From SG8-41 sp963802355 (GTDB lineage: Bacteria > Pseudomonadota > Gammaproteobacteria > Burkholderiales > SG8-41): a DNA stretch of 64,000 nucleotides. Under the pieces are notes generated by a model. That model saw only the letters and a program-made list of their open reading frames with translations, was not told the origin of the DNA and ran no database searches. Shown here one piece after another: positions 36,529-44,990 of this stretch. The DNA lies in contig CAWDIV010000014.1 of NCBI GenBank assembly GCA_963802355.1, forward strand, positions 124,001-188,000, read 5' to 3'. Every line of letters begins with the position of its first letter. The first letter of the stretch is position 1. The position numbers were made by a program, and so were the translations under genes.

Positions 36529-36873
36529 ATGTCCATCAGCTATAACGACATCGGCGAAAACCTTCGTAGAATCGTGATCTCCGGCCGTCTCGATATGCCG
36601 GGCACCGACTCGGTCGCCTCGCAGCTCGCCGAGCTGACAGCAGCGCCGAAAAAAGGCGTGGTGGTCGACCTGTCCGCCGTCAAGTTCCTCGCCTCGATTG
36701 GCATCCGCGCGCTGATTATCAGCGCCAAGGCGGTCGAGCAGCGCGGGGGAAAAATGGTGCTGGTTGTCAGTGGGGGCTCGACAGTCATGATGAGCCTCGA
36801 AGCGACAGGGGTCGACCAAGTGATTCCGGTTTTCAACAACGCCTACGATGCCGAAAGGGCAGCCGTCACCTGA
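36529..36873 (+). CDS. STAS-domain anti-sigma factor antagonist
   Basis: 114 residues; the STAS fold is seen from RRIVISGRLDMPG, VVVDLSAVKFLASIGIRALI and VLVVSGGSTVMMSLE. Ser56 in LASIGIR is the expected phosphorylation site. These proteins are phosphorylated by an RsbW-type kinase and regulate a sigma factor or other partner. It is followed at 36877 by such a kinase. Confidence 0.9.
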   Translation: MSISYNDIGENLRRIVISGRLDMPGTDSVASQLAELTAAPKKGVVVDLSAVKFLASIGIRALIISAKAVEQRGGKMVLVVSGGSTVMMSLEATGVDQVIPVFNNAYDAERAAVT

Positions 36874-36876
36874 CCG

Positions 36877-37332
36877 GTGGGCACCGAGCTGTCTGTGTCG
36901 TCACGGTTTGACGAAATCACGATCATCGCCAACGGTGCGGAGGTGCGGCGCGCGGCGGAATGGCTCGCCACGACCTGCCAGCAGCGCGACGTACCGCAGG
37001 CGCTGGTCGAGCGGCTCGTGCTTTGCCTGCACGAAGTGCTGGCGAACGTGATCACCCATGGCGGCAGCACGGCGCTTGCGGCGCCGATCAGGATGCTGCT
37101 CGAGGTCAGGCTTGGTCCGGAATGCAGCAAGGCCAGCGTGACGGTAACGGATGCCGGCATGGCGTTCAATCCCCTGTCCGTCCCGAACAGGATATTGCCG
37201 AAAACGCTGACTGAAGCCTCATCGAGCGGGGTGGGACTGGTGATGATCCGTCGCTGCTCCGACTGGCTTGACTACCGCCATGAAAATGGACATAACCATC
37301 TGACATTCGGCGCGCGCTGGGACGTGCAATGA
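36877..37332 (+). CDS. RsbW-like serine kinase/anti-sigma factor (HATPase_c)
   Basis: 151 residues from GTG 36877, 3 bases after the STAS stop. The N-box is LHEVLANVITHGG, the G1 box VTDAGMAF and the G2 box SGVGLVMIRR, i.e. a GHKL ATPase fold. With the STAS protein this forms a partner-switching pair. The expected third gene, a PP2C phosphatase or response regulator, is missing: the ATG overlapping the stop opens only a short remnant. Confidence 0.9.
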   Translation: MGTELSVSSRFDEITIIANGAEVRRAAEWLATTCQQRDVPQALVERLVLCLHEVLANVITHGGSTALAAPIRMLLEVRLGPECSKASVTVTDAGMAFNPLSVPNRILPKTLTEASSSGVGLVMIRRCSDWLDYRHENGHNHLTFGARWDVQ

Positions 37333-37373
37333 CACAGCCTGCGACCATTCTGGCCGATAGCGGTCGCTCAGAA
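37329..37373 (+). pseudogene. truncated third gene of the STAS/kinase operon
   Basis: ATG 37329 overlaps the kinase stop (ATGA) and reads MTQPATILADSGRSERI, like the start of a response regulator ('ATILxADDxxx'). Homology ends after ~15 codons, and unrelated sequence (an aldolase fragment on the other strand) follows. Weak but suggestive. Confidence 0.3.
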
Positions 37374-37399
37374 CGAATTCCCACTACCTTGCACCCGAG

Positions 37400-37510
37400 T
37401 TTCCAGTATTCCTCGATTCGTGGCACGCCGCGCGATGCAAACTCCTTGAGCCCGGTGCCGAGCGCCGCCCGTCCCTCGCGCACGGCCCCGCGTATGCTGT
37501 TCTCTTTCAC
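37400..37510 (-). pseudogene. N-terminal fragment of a HpcH/HpaI-family aldolase
   Basis: GTG 37510 with GGAG upstream reads VKENSIRGAVREGRAALGTG and then LKEFASRGVPRI, resembling the start of 2-keto-3-deoxyaldarate/HpcH-type aldolases. Similarity ends within ~37 residues. Probable truncation. Confidence 0.4.
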
Positions 37511-37579
37511 ATGTCATCTCCAGCCGAGAGCTAGAAGCTCTCCCAAAAACCTGGCCAAGAACGCAACACAATTCAGGAA

Positions 37580-37676
37580 CAGACAGGATTGACAGGATGT
37601 ACAGGATGAAAACGTCTGTGGGCCTTTTGCGGGGGTTATCCTGTAAATCCTGTTCATCCTGTCGGTTTTCCGTTTT
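37580..37676 (+). repeat. CAGGAT palindromic repeat, copy R4 (left of inverted pair)
   Basis: A ~97-base unit from GACAGGATTGACAGGATGTA to CATCCTGTCGGTTTTCCG. R5 at 38797 is its near-identical reverse complement (about two differences over ~105 bases). Similarity extends further left to AACCTGGCCAAG, so the pair brackets the HMG-CoA-lyase-like gene. Confidence 0.8.
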
Positions 37677-37687
37677 TGAGATGGGTT

Positions 37688-38650
37688 CTAGGTGCGCGCG
37701 CCGGCGCCGCGCAGCTTGTCGAGGTTCCCCCCGAGCTTGACCGAGCCCGGCAATGGATGCCCGACGATGTCTTCGGCAAGCTGCGCGCACTCGATCACTT
37801 TGTCGAGGTCGATACCCGTCTCGATTCCCATCTCATTACACATGAAGACCAGGTCTTCCGTGCATACGTTGCCGGCCGCTCCCTTGTGCGCGGCAAACGG
37901 ACACCCGCCGAGGCCGGCCACGCACGCATCGAACATGTCCACGCCCATTTCGAGGCCGGCGTGCGCGTTTGCGATACCCATCCCGCGCGTGTCGTGAAGG
38001 TGCAGGCTCAACCGCATGTCCGGGTACTTCTCACGCACGGCGCCGCTCAGCCTCTTGATCTGCAGCGGCGTCGCCCACGCCATGGTGTCGGCAAAAGAGA
38101 GCTCCTTCAGCTTGACGTCGTACTCGTCCGCAAGCTCGAAGATCCGGCGCACGATATCGAGTATGGTGTGAAGCGGGATGTCGCCTTGGTAGTTGCAGCC
38201 GAAAGCCGCGGCCACGGATCCCCGCTCCACCGGAATGCCGTGGGCTAGATACTGTTCCAGAACGCGGCGGGCGTATTCGAATTCCTCCGCGGTCGTCCGG
38301 TTGTTGTTCTTCACCGAGAACCTTTCGGAGGCATAGATGGATATCTTGCCTTCGAGCTTGAGCTTACCGGCAGCGCGCGCGCGCTCGAGCCCTTTCTCGT
38401 TCAACCAGAGCGCCGTGTAGTCGACGCCGGGTGTGGGCTTGAAGCCGCGCACGACGTCCTCCGCGTCGGCCATGCCGGGCACGCGCTTGGGATTCACGAA
38501 TGAAGTGACCTGAATCTGCTTCAGGCCGGTCTGGGAAAGCGCCTCGATCAACTCGATCTTGCGCGCGGTCGGGATAGGCCCTTTTTCGATCTGGAAACCT
38601 TCGCGCGGTCCTTCTTCGTTGATTCTGACTGACTTCGGCAGATCCGCCAT
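37688..38650 (-). CDS. hydroxymethylglutaryl-CoA lyase-like protein
   Basis: 320 residues with a DRE-TIM metallolyase fold. Motifs are EEGPREGFQIE at the entry, where the catalytic Asp of GPRDG is Glu; FGCNYQGDI; ELSFADTMAWATP; the metal-binding SLHLHDTRG; and CVAGLGGCPFAAHKGAAGNV, which includes the active-site Cys loop. It cleaves HMG-CoA or a related 3-hydroxy-3-methylacyl-CoA to acetyl-CoA and a ketoacid. AGGAGATACC precedes the ATG. It is flanked by inverted copies of the CAGGAT repeat. Confidence 0.88.
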   Translation of the reverse strand: MADLPKSVRINEEGPREGFQIEKGPIPTARKIELIEALSQTGLKQIQVTSFVNPKRVPGMADAEDVVRGFKPTPGVDYTALWLNEKGLERARAAGKLKLEGKISIYASERFSVKNNNRTTAEEFEYARRVLEQYLAHGIPVERGSVAAAFGCNYQGDIPLHTILDIVRRIFELADEYDVKLKELSFADTMAWATPLQIKRLSGAVREKYPDMRLSLHLHDTRGMGIANAHAGLEMGVDMFDACVAGLGGCPFAAHKGAAGNVCTEDLVFMCNEMGIETGIDLDKVIECAQLAEDIVGHPLPGSVKLGGNLDKLRGAGART

Positions 38651-38796
38651 GGTATCTCCTTCTCTAGGACTTCAACGTCATGCGATACCTTCCCTGACCA
38701 CCCCGGCGGGCTTCGCGCGCCACCCCTAGTTGAAGGAGGGGAATGAAAGCGTTGCATCGTGGCATGTTGTTAGGCGCTGGGTTCGAACCCATCCTA

Positions 38797-38905
38797 AAAA
38801 CGGAAAACCGACAGGATGAACAGGATTTACAGGATAACCCCGCAAAAGGCCTACAGACGTTTTCATCCTGTACATCCTGTCAATCCTGTCTGTTCCCGAC
38901 TTGGC
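38797..38905 (-). repeat. CAGGAT palindromic repeat, copy R5 (right of inverted pair)
   Basis: It is the reverse complement of R4, including the flanking AAAACGGAAAACC and the CTGGCCAG neighbourhood. It sits between the HMG-CoA-lyase-like gene and the Gal80-like gene. Confidence 0.8.
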
Positions 38906-38928
38906 CAGTTTTTTGAAGTAGCTCATAG

Positions 38929-40032
38929 TCAGGCAACCGGCAACTCCCGTCCCGTATCCGACGACTGCCTGATGGTATCGAGGAAACGGTGCAGGTCGAC
39001 CGCGGTGTCGAACGTCGGCAGCCGCTCCTGTTTCTTCCCGGTGCGGATCGCCTCGGCGAACAGGGCATACATTTGCCCGACGTTGAAGGGATCGCCGCGG
39101 GGGAACTCCGGCGGCAGCCAGACGAAGCGATCGGGAATCGGCATCTCGCTCAACTCGTGGCTGCGCTTTGCTCCCTGCACCCGCAGCATCCCGCCGCGCT
39201 GGGACGAGACGTTGCCGGTCGCGACCAACGTCCCTTCCCGCCCGTAGATCACCATCCGAAAACCCCCGCCGGCCCAGGGAACGGCCGCGACATGGACCGA
39301 AGCCACCGCGCCGCTCGCGAGCTTGCCGCTGACCAGAATGTTATCCGGCGAAGTCACGTCCACCAACTGCTTGGTGTCGGTCTCGTACCATTGTTTGGCC
39401 TGGGTCGTGACCATGCAGGACACGCGCGCGAAGTTGCCCACGACGAAGCGCAGGGCGTCGATGACGTGCCCGTTGGCGATGGTGAGGGGGTTCGCGCCGA
39501 GGGTCACGTCGCGCTGCCAGGCGCGGTTGGAAGGGCGCTCCAGCGCGCCGTCACGCATACAGTCGGCATGACAGGACAGCACCTCGCCCACATAGCCGGC
39601 TTCGATCTGCTCCTTCATGTACAGCAGGGCGGGACTCACCCGCGATTGCAGTCCGCACGCAGTCTGCACGCCCTTGGCTTTGGCGAGCGCCGTCAGCTCT
39701 TCTGCCTCGGCAGTGGTCCGGCCGAGCGGCCACTCGGTATAGACATGCTTGCCGGCCTCGATGGCGGCCCTCGTCGGCTCGTAGTGCGATGGCACCCGCA
39801 CCACCACGGCCACCGCGTCGATCTCCGGCGAAGCCACCATCTTCCGGAAATCGGTGAACGCGAGCTTCGCGCCGAAGGCCTTGCGCGCCGCTTCCGCGGT
39901 CTCGGGTCGTGTAGTGCAGACTGCAGTCAGCTCGACATCCGGGCTCGCCAGCAGCGCCGGGTAGTGCGACTGGGAGGCCCAGGTCGAACGAACGTTGGCC
40001 CCAACGAATCCCAGGCGAATCTTGTTTGCCAT
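38929..40032 (-). CDS. Gfo/Idh/MocA-superfamily protein, Gal80-like
   Basis: 367 residues with an N-terminal Rossmann fold (IRLGFVGANVRSTWASQSHY). The usual EKP motif with its catalytic Lys is TEWPLGRT here (Trp101 at the Lys position), as in Gal80-type members. The C-terminal beta-sheet domain ends VDLHRFLDTIRQSS. NAD(P) binding is likely; ordinary oxidoreductase chemistry is doubtful. A Bug gene lies 10 bases upstream on the same strand, so the two are likely co-transcribed. Confidence 0.88.
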   Translation of the reverse strand: MANKIRLGFVGANVRSTWASQSHYPALLASPDVELTAVCTTRPETAEAARKAFGAKLAFTDFRKMVASPEIDAVAVVVRVPSHYEPTRAAIEAGKHVYTEWPLGRTTAEAEELTALAKAKGVQTACGLQSRVSPALLYMKEQIEAGYVGEVLSCHADCMRDGALERPSNRAWQRDVTLGANPLTIANGHVIDALRFVVGNFARVSCMVTTQAKQWYETDTKQLVDVTSPDNILVSGKLASGAVASVHVAAVPWAGGGFRMVIYGREGTLVATGNVSSQRGGMLRVQGAKRSHELSEMPIPDRFVWLPPEFPRGDPFNVGQMYALFAEAIRTGKKQERLPTFDTAVDLHRFLDTIRQSSDTGRELPVA

Positions 40033-40041
40033 GGTGACCCC

Positions 40042-41016
40042 TCACTCCGCCTTGATGCCGGCCGCTCTGGCGATTTTCGTGATCCTCGTGATCTCGGATT
40101 TGATGTAATCGGAAAACTGCTCGGGTGAACCGGACATGACTTCAGATCCTTGTGCGGCGATGGCGGACCGCATGTCGGGAGTGCTCAAAACCTTGACCGT
40201 TTCCGCGTTCAGGCGGCTGACGATCGCTTTCGGCGTCGTGGCGGGGGCGAGGAGGCCGAACCACGAGAGCATTTCGAAGCCCGGCAGCCCTGCTTCCGAC
40301 ACCGTCGGGACATCGGGCAGCAGGCTCGAGCGCTTGGGTGTCGTCACTCCCAGCGCCTTCAGCTTCCCGCTCTTGATATGCGCCTGGAGAGCGCTGACGC
40401 TGGAAAAATGCATCGACATCTCACCACCGAGCACCGCCATGGTGGCCGGCGGCCCGCCTTTGTATGGCACATGAACGATATCGATGCCCGCCATCGACTT
40501 GAGCAGTTCGCCGCACAGGTGATGCGTGCTGCCGTTCCCCGCCGAGGCGTAATTCAGCTGTCCGGGTTTCGATTTCGCAAACGCGACGAGCTGTTTCAGC
40601 GTCATCACGGGTAGCGACGGATGTACCGTCAAGACGTACGGTGTGCCCACCGTCAGGGTGATCGGCGCGAAATCCTTGATCGGATCGTATGGGAGTTTCG
40701 CATACAGCGCCGGGTTGGAGCCATGAGTGGAGTTGGTCCCCATCAGCAGCGTGTGCCCGTCGGGCGCGGCGCGGGCAGCAAGCTCGGCGCCGATCGCGCC
40801 GCCGGCGCCCGGGCGCGGATCGCTGATTACGGATTGACCAAGGCTTTCGCCGAGCTTTTGTCCGAGCAGGCGAGCGAAAATATCGGATTGGGCTCCCGGC
40901 GCCTGGGCGACGATGATGCGCACCGGTTTGGTTGGGTAGCCCTGGGCGAGAACTGACTGAGCGCCCGATCCTGCCAGCGCTGTAATACAGACAAGAACCG
41001 TAGCCTGCGTTTTCAT
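40042..41016 (-). CDS. Bug/TctC-family receptor
   Basis: 324 residues, intact. Signal peptide ending LAGSGAQSVLAQG; YPTKPVRIIVAQAPGAQSDIF (AQAPGAQSD in the ligand loop), VISDPRPGAGGAIG, PDGHTLLMGT and VHVPYKGGPPATMAV. It lies directly upstream of the Gal80-like gene (10-base gap). Confidence 0.92.
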   Translation of the reverse strand: MKTQATVLVCITALAGSGAQSVLAQGYPTKPVRIIVAQAPGAQSDIFARLLGQKLGESLGQSVISDPRPGAGGAIGAELAARAAPDGHTLLMGTNSTHGSNPALYAKLPYDPIKDFAPITLTVGTPYVLTVHPSLPVMTLKQLVAFAKSKPGQLNYASAGNGSTHHLCGELLKSMAGIDIVHVPYKGGPPATMAVLGGEMSMHFSSVSALQAHIKSGKLKALGVTTPKRSSLLPDVPTVSEAGLPGFEMLSWFGLLAPATTPKAIVSRLNAETVKVLSTPDMRSAIAAQGSEVMSGSPEQFSDYIKSEITRITKIARAAGIKAE

Positions 41017-41035
41017 CTCTTCCTTCGGGACAACT

Positions 41036-41150
41036 GCGTGACGATTAATGGTGACGATTACGGGTGACGAGCCAACGGATGAGGGATGAAGATGACCTTC
41101 GCACTGCGGGAGACCATCACCCCATCACCCATGACTCATCACGCCTCATC
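41036..41150. repeat. GTGACGA array and related short repeats
   Basis: GTGACGATTAATGGTGACGA, then GGTGACGAGCCAACGGATGA, and on the right CACCCATGACTCATCACGCC. A mixed array between two Bug genes. Confidence 0.6.
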
Positions 41151-41157
41151 AATGCAG

Positions 41158-42141
41158 TTACTTCGGAATCATTCCGATTGCCTTCGCCACACGGCTGAAT
41201 GTTTCGAGCTGCTGCCTGACGATCTTATCGTACTCTTCCGGCGTGGTCGGTGCGGGGTCGAACGAAATCGCGTACATGCGTTCCTTGACGTCCGGGAGCT
41301 CGAGCACACGCGCGACGTCCCTGGCGATCTGGCGCACGATCGGAGTCGGTACGCGCGCGGGTGCCATGAGCGCGTGCGACGCATCTCTCTCGAACTCGGG
41401 GATGATCTCGACCATCGCCGGCACGTCCGGTAACTGTGGTGAACGCTTCGGCGTGTTCACTGCGAGAGGCAGCAGCCGGCCGTCCTTGATGAAAACCATC
41501 GCCGGTCCAAGACCGGGGAAACCGAAGTGCACTCTTCCGGTGACCATCTCGATGATCATCTCCGGCTGGCCCTTGAAGGCCACGTGCACGGGCCTGATAC
41601 CGGCTACCATGTTGAATCGCTCGGTGCTCATATGTATGCCGCTGCCCGCGCCGGTCGAGGCGTAAAGGATCTTCCCAGGCCGTTCCTTTGCCAGCGCGAT
41701 CAGCTCCTTCACCGATTTGACGCCGAGCGAGGGCGCGACCATCAGCGCGCCGGTCGAGGAGCCGACCTGGGTGACACCGCGAAAGTCCTTCCGCGCGTCG
41801 TAGGGCAGGTTCTTTTGCAGCGTCGCAGTGATCGCAAACGACGTAGACACCATCAGTAACGTGTGCCCATCGGGTGTCGCCTGCGCAACCATCGCGTTAG
41901 CGAGCGTGCTGCCGGCACCCGAACGGTTTTCGACGACGACCGGCTGGCCCCAAAACTCGGCAAGCTTTGGACCGATCAGTCGGGCAGTGATGTCCGTGGC
42001 ACTGCCGGCGGAGAAGCCCACGACGATACGCACTGGCTTCGTCGGGAACCGCTCCGCATTCTGCGCGAAGCCAGGCCCAGCAACCGCAAAAGCAAGCGCC
42101 ACTACGCCGGGAATTGATTTGGGCAATCCACGCACTACCAT
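41158..42141 (-). CDS. Bug/TctC-family receptor
   Basis: 327 residues from ATG 42141 (MVVRGLPKSIPGVVALAFAV); the upstream in-frame ATG would add MEEI. Mature start FPTKPVRIVVGFSAGSATDIT; VVENRSGAGSTLA; PDGHTLLMVS; YASTGAGSGIHMSTERF. The ligand loop GFSAGSATD, with Ser-Ala for Gly-Gly, also occurs in related receptors. GGAGG lies just before the start. Confidence 0.92.
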   Translation of the reverse strand: MVVRGLPKSIPGVVALAFAVAGPGFAQNAERFPTKPVRIVVGFSAGSATDITARLIGPKLAEFWGQPVVVENRSGAGSTLANAMVAQATPDGHTLLMVSTSFAITATLQKNLPYDARKDFRGVTQVGSSTGALMVAPSLGVKSVKELIALAKERPGKILYASTGAGSGIHMSTERFNMVAGIRPVHVAFKGQPEMIIEMVTGRVHFGFPGLGPAMVFIKDGRLLPLAVNTPKRSPQLPDVPAMVEIIPEFERDASHALMAPARVPTPIVRQIARDVARVLELPDVKERMYAISFDPAPTTPEEYDKIVRQQLETFSRVAKAIGMIPK

Positions 42142-42153
42142 AATCTCCTCCAC

Positions 42154-42505
42154 GCCACGGCGTACCGGCGTTCCTCTACTCGCCCTGCACCCGATGCCTT
42201 GCCAACTTACTCGGGGTTGGACCGGACAGCAACCTACTCAGGGTAGGACCAACCACAGTCGGTTGATTAATCTGCGCAATGCCATTACCTGAGGTTCGAG
42301 ATGGGGTTCGAGGGTGTCTACATCACAGAACTTCCTACTGCGGCCGCGGGTCCGACACTTGCGGGCCAGCAGCTTCATCACGCCCGCGTTAAGGAGCATG
42401 GGATAAGTTGCGTCTGAGTCACTGCGATCCCAATTGAACTCGCCTCAAACCACATCGAAATTCACACCGAACGTGAACGCAAAATCTCATCCAAACGGAC
42501 GATCC
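42154..42505. other. gene-free interval with a short tandem repeat
   Basis: A partial direct repeat is visible (CTTACTCGGGGTTGGACC and CCTACTCAGGGTAGGACC, about 28 bases apart, near 42205 and 42233). Otherwise no coding frame or hairpin stands out. Confidence 0.4.
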
Positions 42506-42661
42506 ATGCACACCCCCACGCCCGATCCACACGAGGACGAAGAGGAACCCGACGTGAAGCAGCCTCCTGTACCGCCCGACCAGGAGCCAGACGTTGTTCC
42601 GCAGCGGGATCCGCCGAATCCCGACGAGTCACATCCCTTGATTGCCAGGGATGAGGGATGA
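42506..42661 (+). CDS. small acidic, proline-rich protein
   Basis: 51 residues from ATG 42506 (MHTPTPDPHEDEEEPDVKQP...), rich in Pro, Asp and Glu, with a PPxP-rich centre; predicted disordered. Similar short Pro/Glu proteins occur in many beta- and gammaproteobacteria. An upstream in-frame ATG (42434) is possible but lacks a ribosome site. Function unknown. Confidence 0.5.
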   Translation: MHTPTPDPHEDEEEPDVKQPPVPPDQEPDVVPQRDPPNPDESHPLIARDEG

Positions 42662-42937
42662 AGGATGACCCCGCGCTGCGGGAGACCTATCATCTATCGA
42701 GCGTTAACTCCGGGCCGGACCAATGCAACGAGTTGATTCGCCTCCAATACAGGCCACAAATCACCCGTTTTAGACGCTTTAACGGCCAGTTTGCCCTCCG
42801 AATTGAGGCTCTACGCGGATGCTCTGGTTCCGCTCCTGCGGACGAAGTCGCACGTGTCACGTATCACGCCGTTCACACAAGCACGAGTCACCAGTCACCA
42901 GTCACGGGTCACGCCGTTGCGGCCGTTGTGGCGGGCC

Positions 42938-43495
42938 TCAACGCTCCATGCCGGTCGCGCCGGCCGGCACGTCGTAGAAGGCGAGCGTCATCGCGACGCT
43001 GGTGTAAAAGCCCATCAGGGTGATGACGTCGGTAATGCCGACATGGCCGAGGGCTTCTACCGCGCGGTCGTAGAGCCCCTTCGCCACCCAACGCGAATTG
43101 GCGAGGCACGTCGCCATCTCGTAGACAACCTGCTCGCGTTTTTCGGGGAACGAGGTGGGCAGGCCCGAGAGTATCGCTTCGACCTTGTCGTTCGGCAGTC
43201 CCGCGGCTTTGGCGGCACGTTCGTGCGCATTGGTCGGGTAGGCCGAATGCCATTTGCTGTTGATGATGCAGACGGCGATCTCGCGCTCGCGCTCGCTCAA
43301 GGAGTAGCCGGTGCGGAAATGCGCCCCGAGCGGCCCCATCACCTTCGCCAGCTTGGGGTTGTGCACATAAATCTTGGCCGGGCCGGGCAGCCGGCCGCGC
43401 GCCTCGATCAGTGAGCGATAGCCTTCCTGCTGCTCCGGCGTCATCTGATCATAGGGAATCTCGGCGTAGCGCCCGAAAGTGGGTGTCTCGGCCAT
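42938..43495 (-). CDS. carboxymuconolactone decarboxylase (CMD)-like protein
   Basis: 185 residues, AhpD-like helical fold: LPGPAKIYVHNPKLAKVMGP, then YSLSEREREIAVCIINSKWH (the AhpD-type region; one Cys only, so no CxxC redox pair) and AHERAAKAAGLPNDKVEAI. It probably acts as a small hydrolase or decarboxylase rather than a peroxiredoxin partner. It is divergent from the MFS gene. Confidence 0.85.
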   Translation of the reverse strand: MAETPTFGRYAEIPYDQMTPEQQEGYRSLIEARGRLPGPAKIYVHNPKLAKVMGPLGAHFRTGYSLSEREREIAVCIINSKWHSAYPTNAHERAAKAAGLPNDKVEAILSGLPTSFPEKREQVVYEMATCLANSRWVAKGLYDRAVEALGHVGITDVITLMGFYTSVAMTLAFYDVPAGATGMER

Positions 43496-43715
43496 AGTCT
43501 GTCTCCTGTGCTGAGTTATCGGTTGGGGCGAGCATACCCGTTCGCGCGCCGGCGCACATCGAGCAAGCTCTTGATCTTGGGGAGCCGCCCTCCGGCCGAG
43601 CGAGAGCGGTCAAATGCAGCCGCCCGCGCTGGCGTAAAATCGCAGCACTCCTTTTCCGCCGCAACACCTGTCGAGGATCGCACTGTCGCCGATTTACCTG
43701 CTCACGCTGATAACG

Positions 43716-44807
43716 GTGCTGAACCACATCAGCTACCTGGGCAGCCGTATTCTGCTGGCGCTGTACGCGATCGAGCTCGGCGCCAGCCCGTTCACTATCG
43801 GCATCCTGGTCGCGCTCTACTCCCTGATGCCACTGCTGCTGGCGGTTTACGCCGGACGATTGTCGGACCGGCTCGGCCACCGTCTGCCCATGCTCGTTGG
43901 TTCGATCGTGGGGGTGTTCGGCATGTTGCTGCCGTGGACCATGCCGGGGCAGACGGCCCTGTACGCTTCAGCGACCCTGATCGGCGGCGGCTTCTGTTTT
44001 TTCAATATCGCCGTGCAAGCCCTCGTTGGGCTGATCAGCGAGACGCATACGCGCGCCTACAATTTCAGCATGCTGACCATGGGTTACGCCGTATCCAGTC
44101 TGATCGGGCCGCTGATGGTGGGCTATTCCGTGGAATACATAGGACACCCCAGCACTTACCTCGTGCTCGCGGCGGTCACCCTGGTGCCGATCGCGCTGTT
44201 TTGCATCAAACGGCTCATACCGATTGCGCCGTTCCTGCCGGATCTGCGCGGCGAGCGCAGCTTCATGGACCTGGTGCGCATACCACGACTGCGCGCCATG
44301 TTCATCGCAAGCGGGGTGTGCGTTACCGGCTGGGACCTCTTCACCTTTTACATGCCGATTTATGGGCGGTCGATTGCGCTTTCTGCGTCCACCATCGGCG
44401 AGATCATCGCCATGTTCGGGGGCGCAAGCTTCGTCGCGCGATTTGCCATGCCCGCCGCGACGCGGCGGTTTCGCGAGGAGCGGCTTCTCGCCGGATCCCT
44501 CTTCCTGGCAGCGGGCACCTTCGCCCTCTTTCCCCTTGTGCACAAAGTGCCAGGGCTCATGCTGCTTGCATTCATCATGGGCCTGGGCCTGGGTTGCGGC
44601 CAGCCGCTAACCATGATGCTCACCTATGCGCGGTCGCCCGAGGGACGGGCCGGAGAAGCGAACGGGCTGCGTCAGATGGCGAACAATGTGACCCACATAT
44701 TCGTTCCCCTGTTTTTCGGGGCGATCGGATCTGCATTCGGGCTCACGCCGGTGTTCTGGACCAACACCGTGTTCCTTGCCGTCGGCGGCTATTTCAGCAG
44801 GCGTTAG
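43716..44807 (+). CDS. MFS transporter
   Basis: At least 363 residues, ~12 membrane segments; the loop AGRLSDRLGHRLPM is the MFS signature. TM1 seems to begin upstream of the GTG at 43716 (in frame, LSPIYLLTLITVLNHISYLG); a CTG at 43683 with GAGG about 8 bases before it might be the real start. The substrate is unknown. It stands alone between a CMD-like gene and an SDR. Confidence 0.82.
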   Translation: MLNHISYLGSRILLALYAIELGASPFTIGILVALYSLMPLLLAVYAGRLSDRLGHRLPMLVGSIVGVFGMLLPWTMPGQTALYASATLIGGGFCFFNIAVQALVGLISETHTRAYNFSMLTMGYAVSSLIGPLMVGYSVEYIGHPSTYLVLAAVTLVPIALFCIKRLIPIAPFLPDLRGERSFMDLVRIPRLRAMFIASGVCVTGWDLFTFYMPIYGRSIALSASTIGEIIAMFGGASFVARFAMPAATRRFREERLLAGSLFLAAGTFALFPLVHKVPGLMLLAFIMGLGLGCGQPLTMMLTYARSPEGRAGEANGLRQMANNVTHIFVPLFFGAIGSAFGLTPVFWTNTVFLAVGGYFSRR

Positions 44808-44872
44808 TGGCGGGGTGGATCTTGAGTTTGGGGTTGCCCGTGTGAACCGCCGAGCAGCACGCCTAGAACAGC

Positions 44873-44990
44873 GTGACGAGATATGGGTGACGAGGTACGG
44901 GTGACGATTACAGGTGACGAAGGATTGTAGCTACGCCAAAGTTCTGCTGTTCTTATCCCGTCACCAGTCACCAGTCACGAATCACGCCGC
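44873..44990. repeat. inverted pair of GTGACGA arrays
   Basis: GTGACGAGATATGGGTGACG and two further units, then TCACCAGTCACCAGTCACGA in the opposite sense, forming a potential long hairpin between the MFS and SDR genes, which converge here. Confidence 0.65.

Noticed and set aside
37580..38905. The CAGGAT repeats as a possible CRISPR array.
   Set aside because: The units are short hexamers at 9-base spacing in palindromes, without unique spacers of constant length, and no cas genes are present.
42205..42255. Partial direct repeat CTACTC.GGGT.GGACC as a possible regulatory site.
   Set aside because: Only two imperfect units and no gene close enough on the right strand to link it with.
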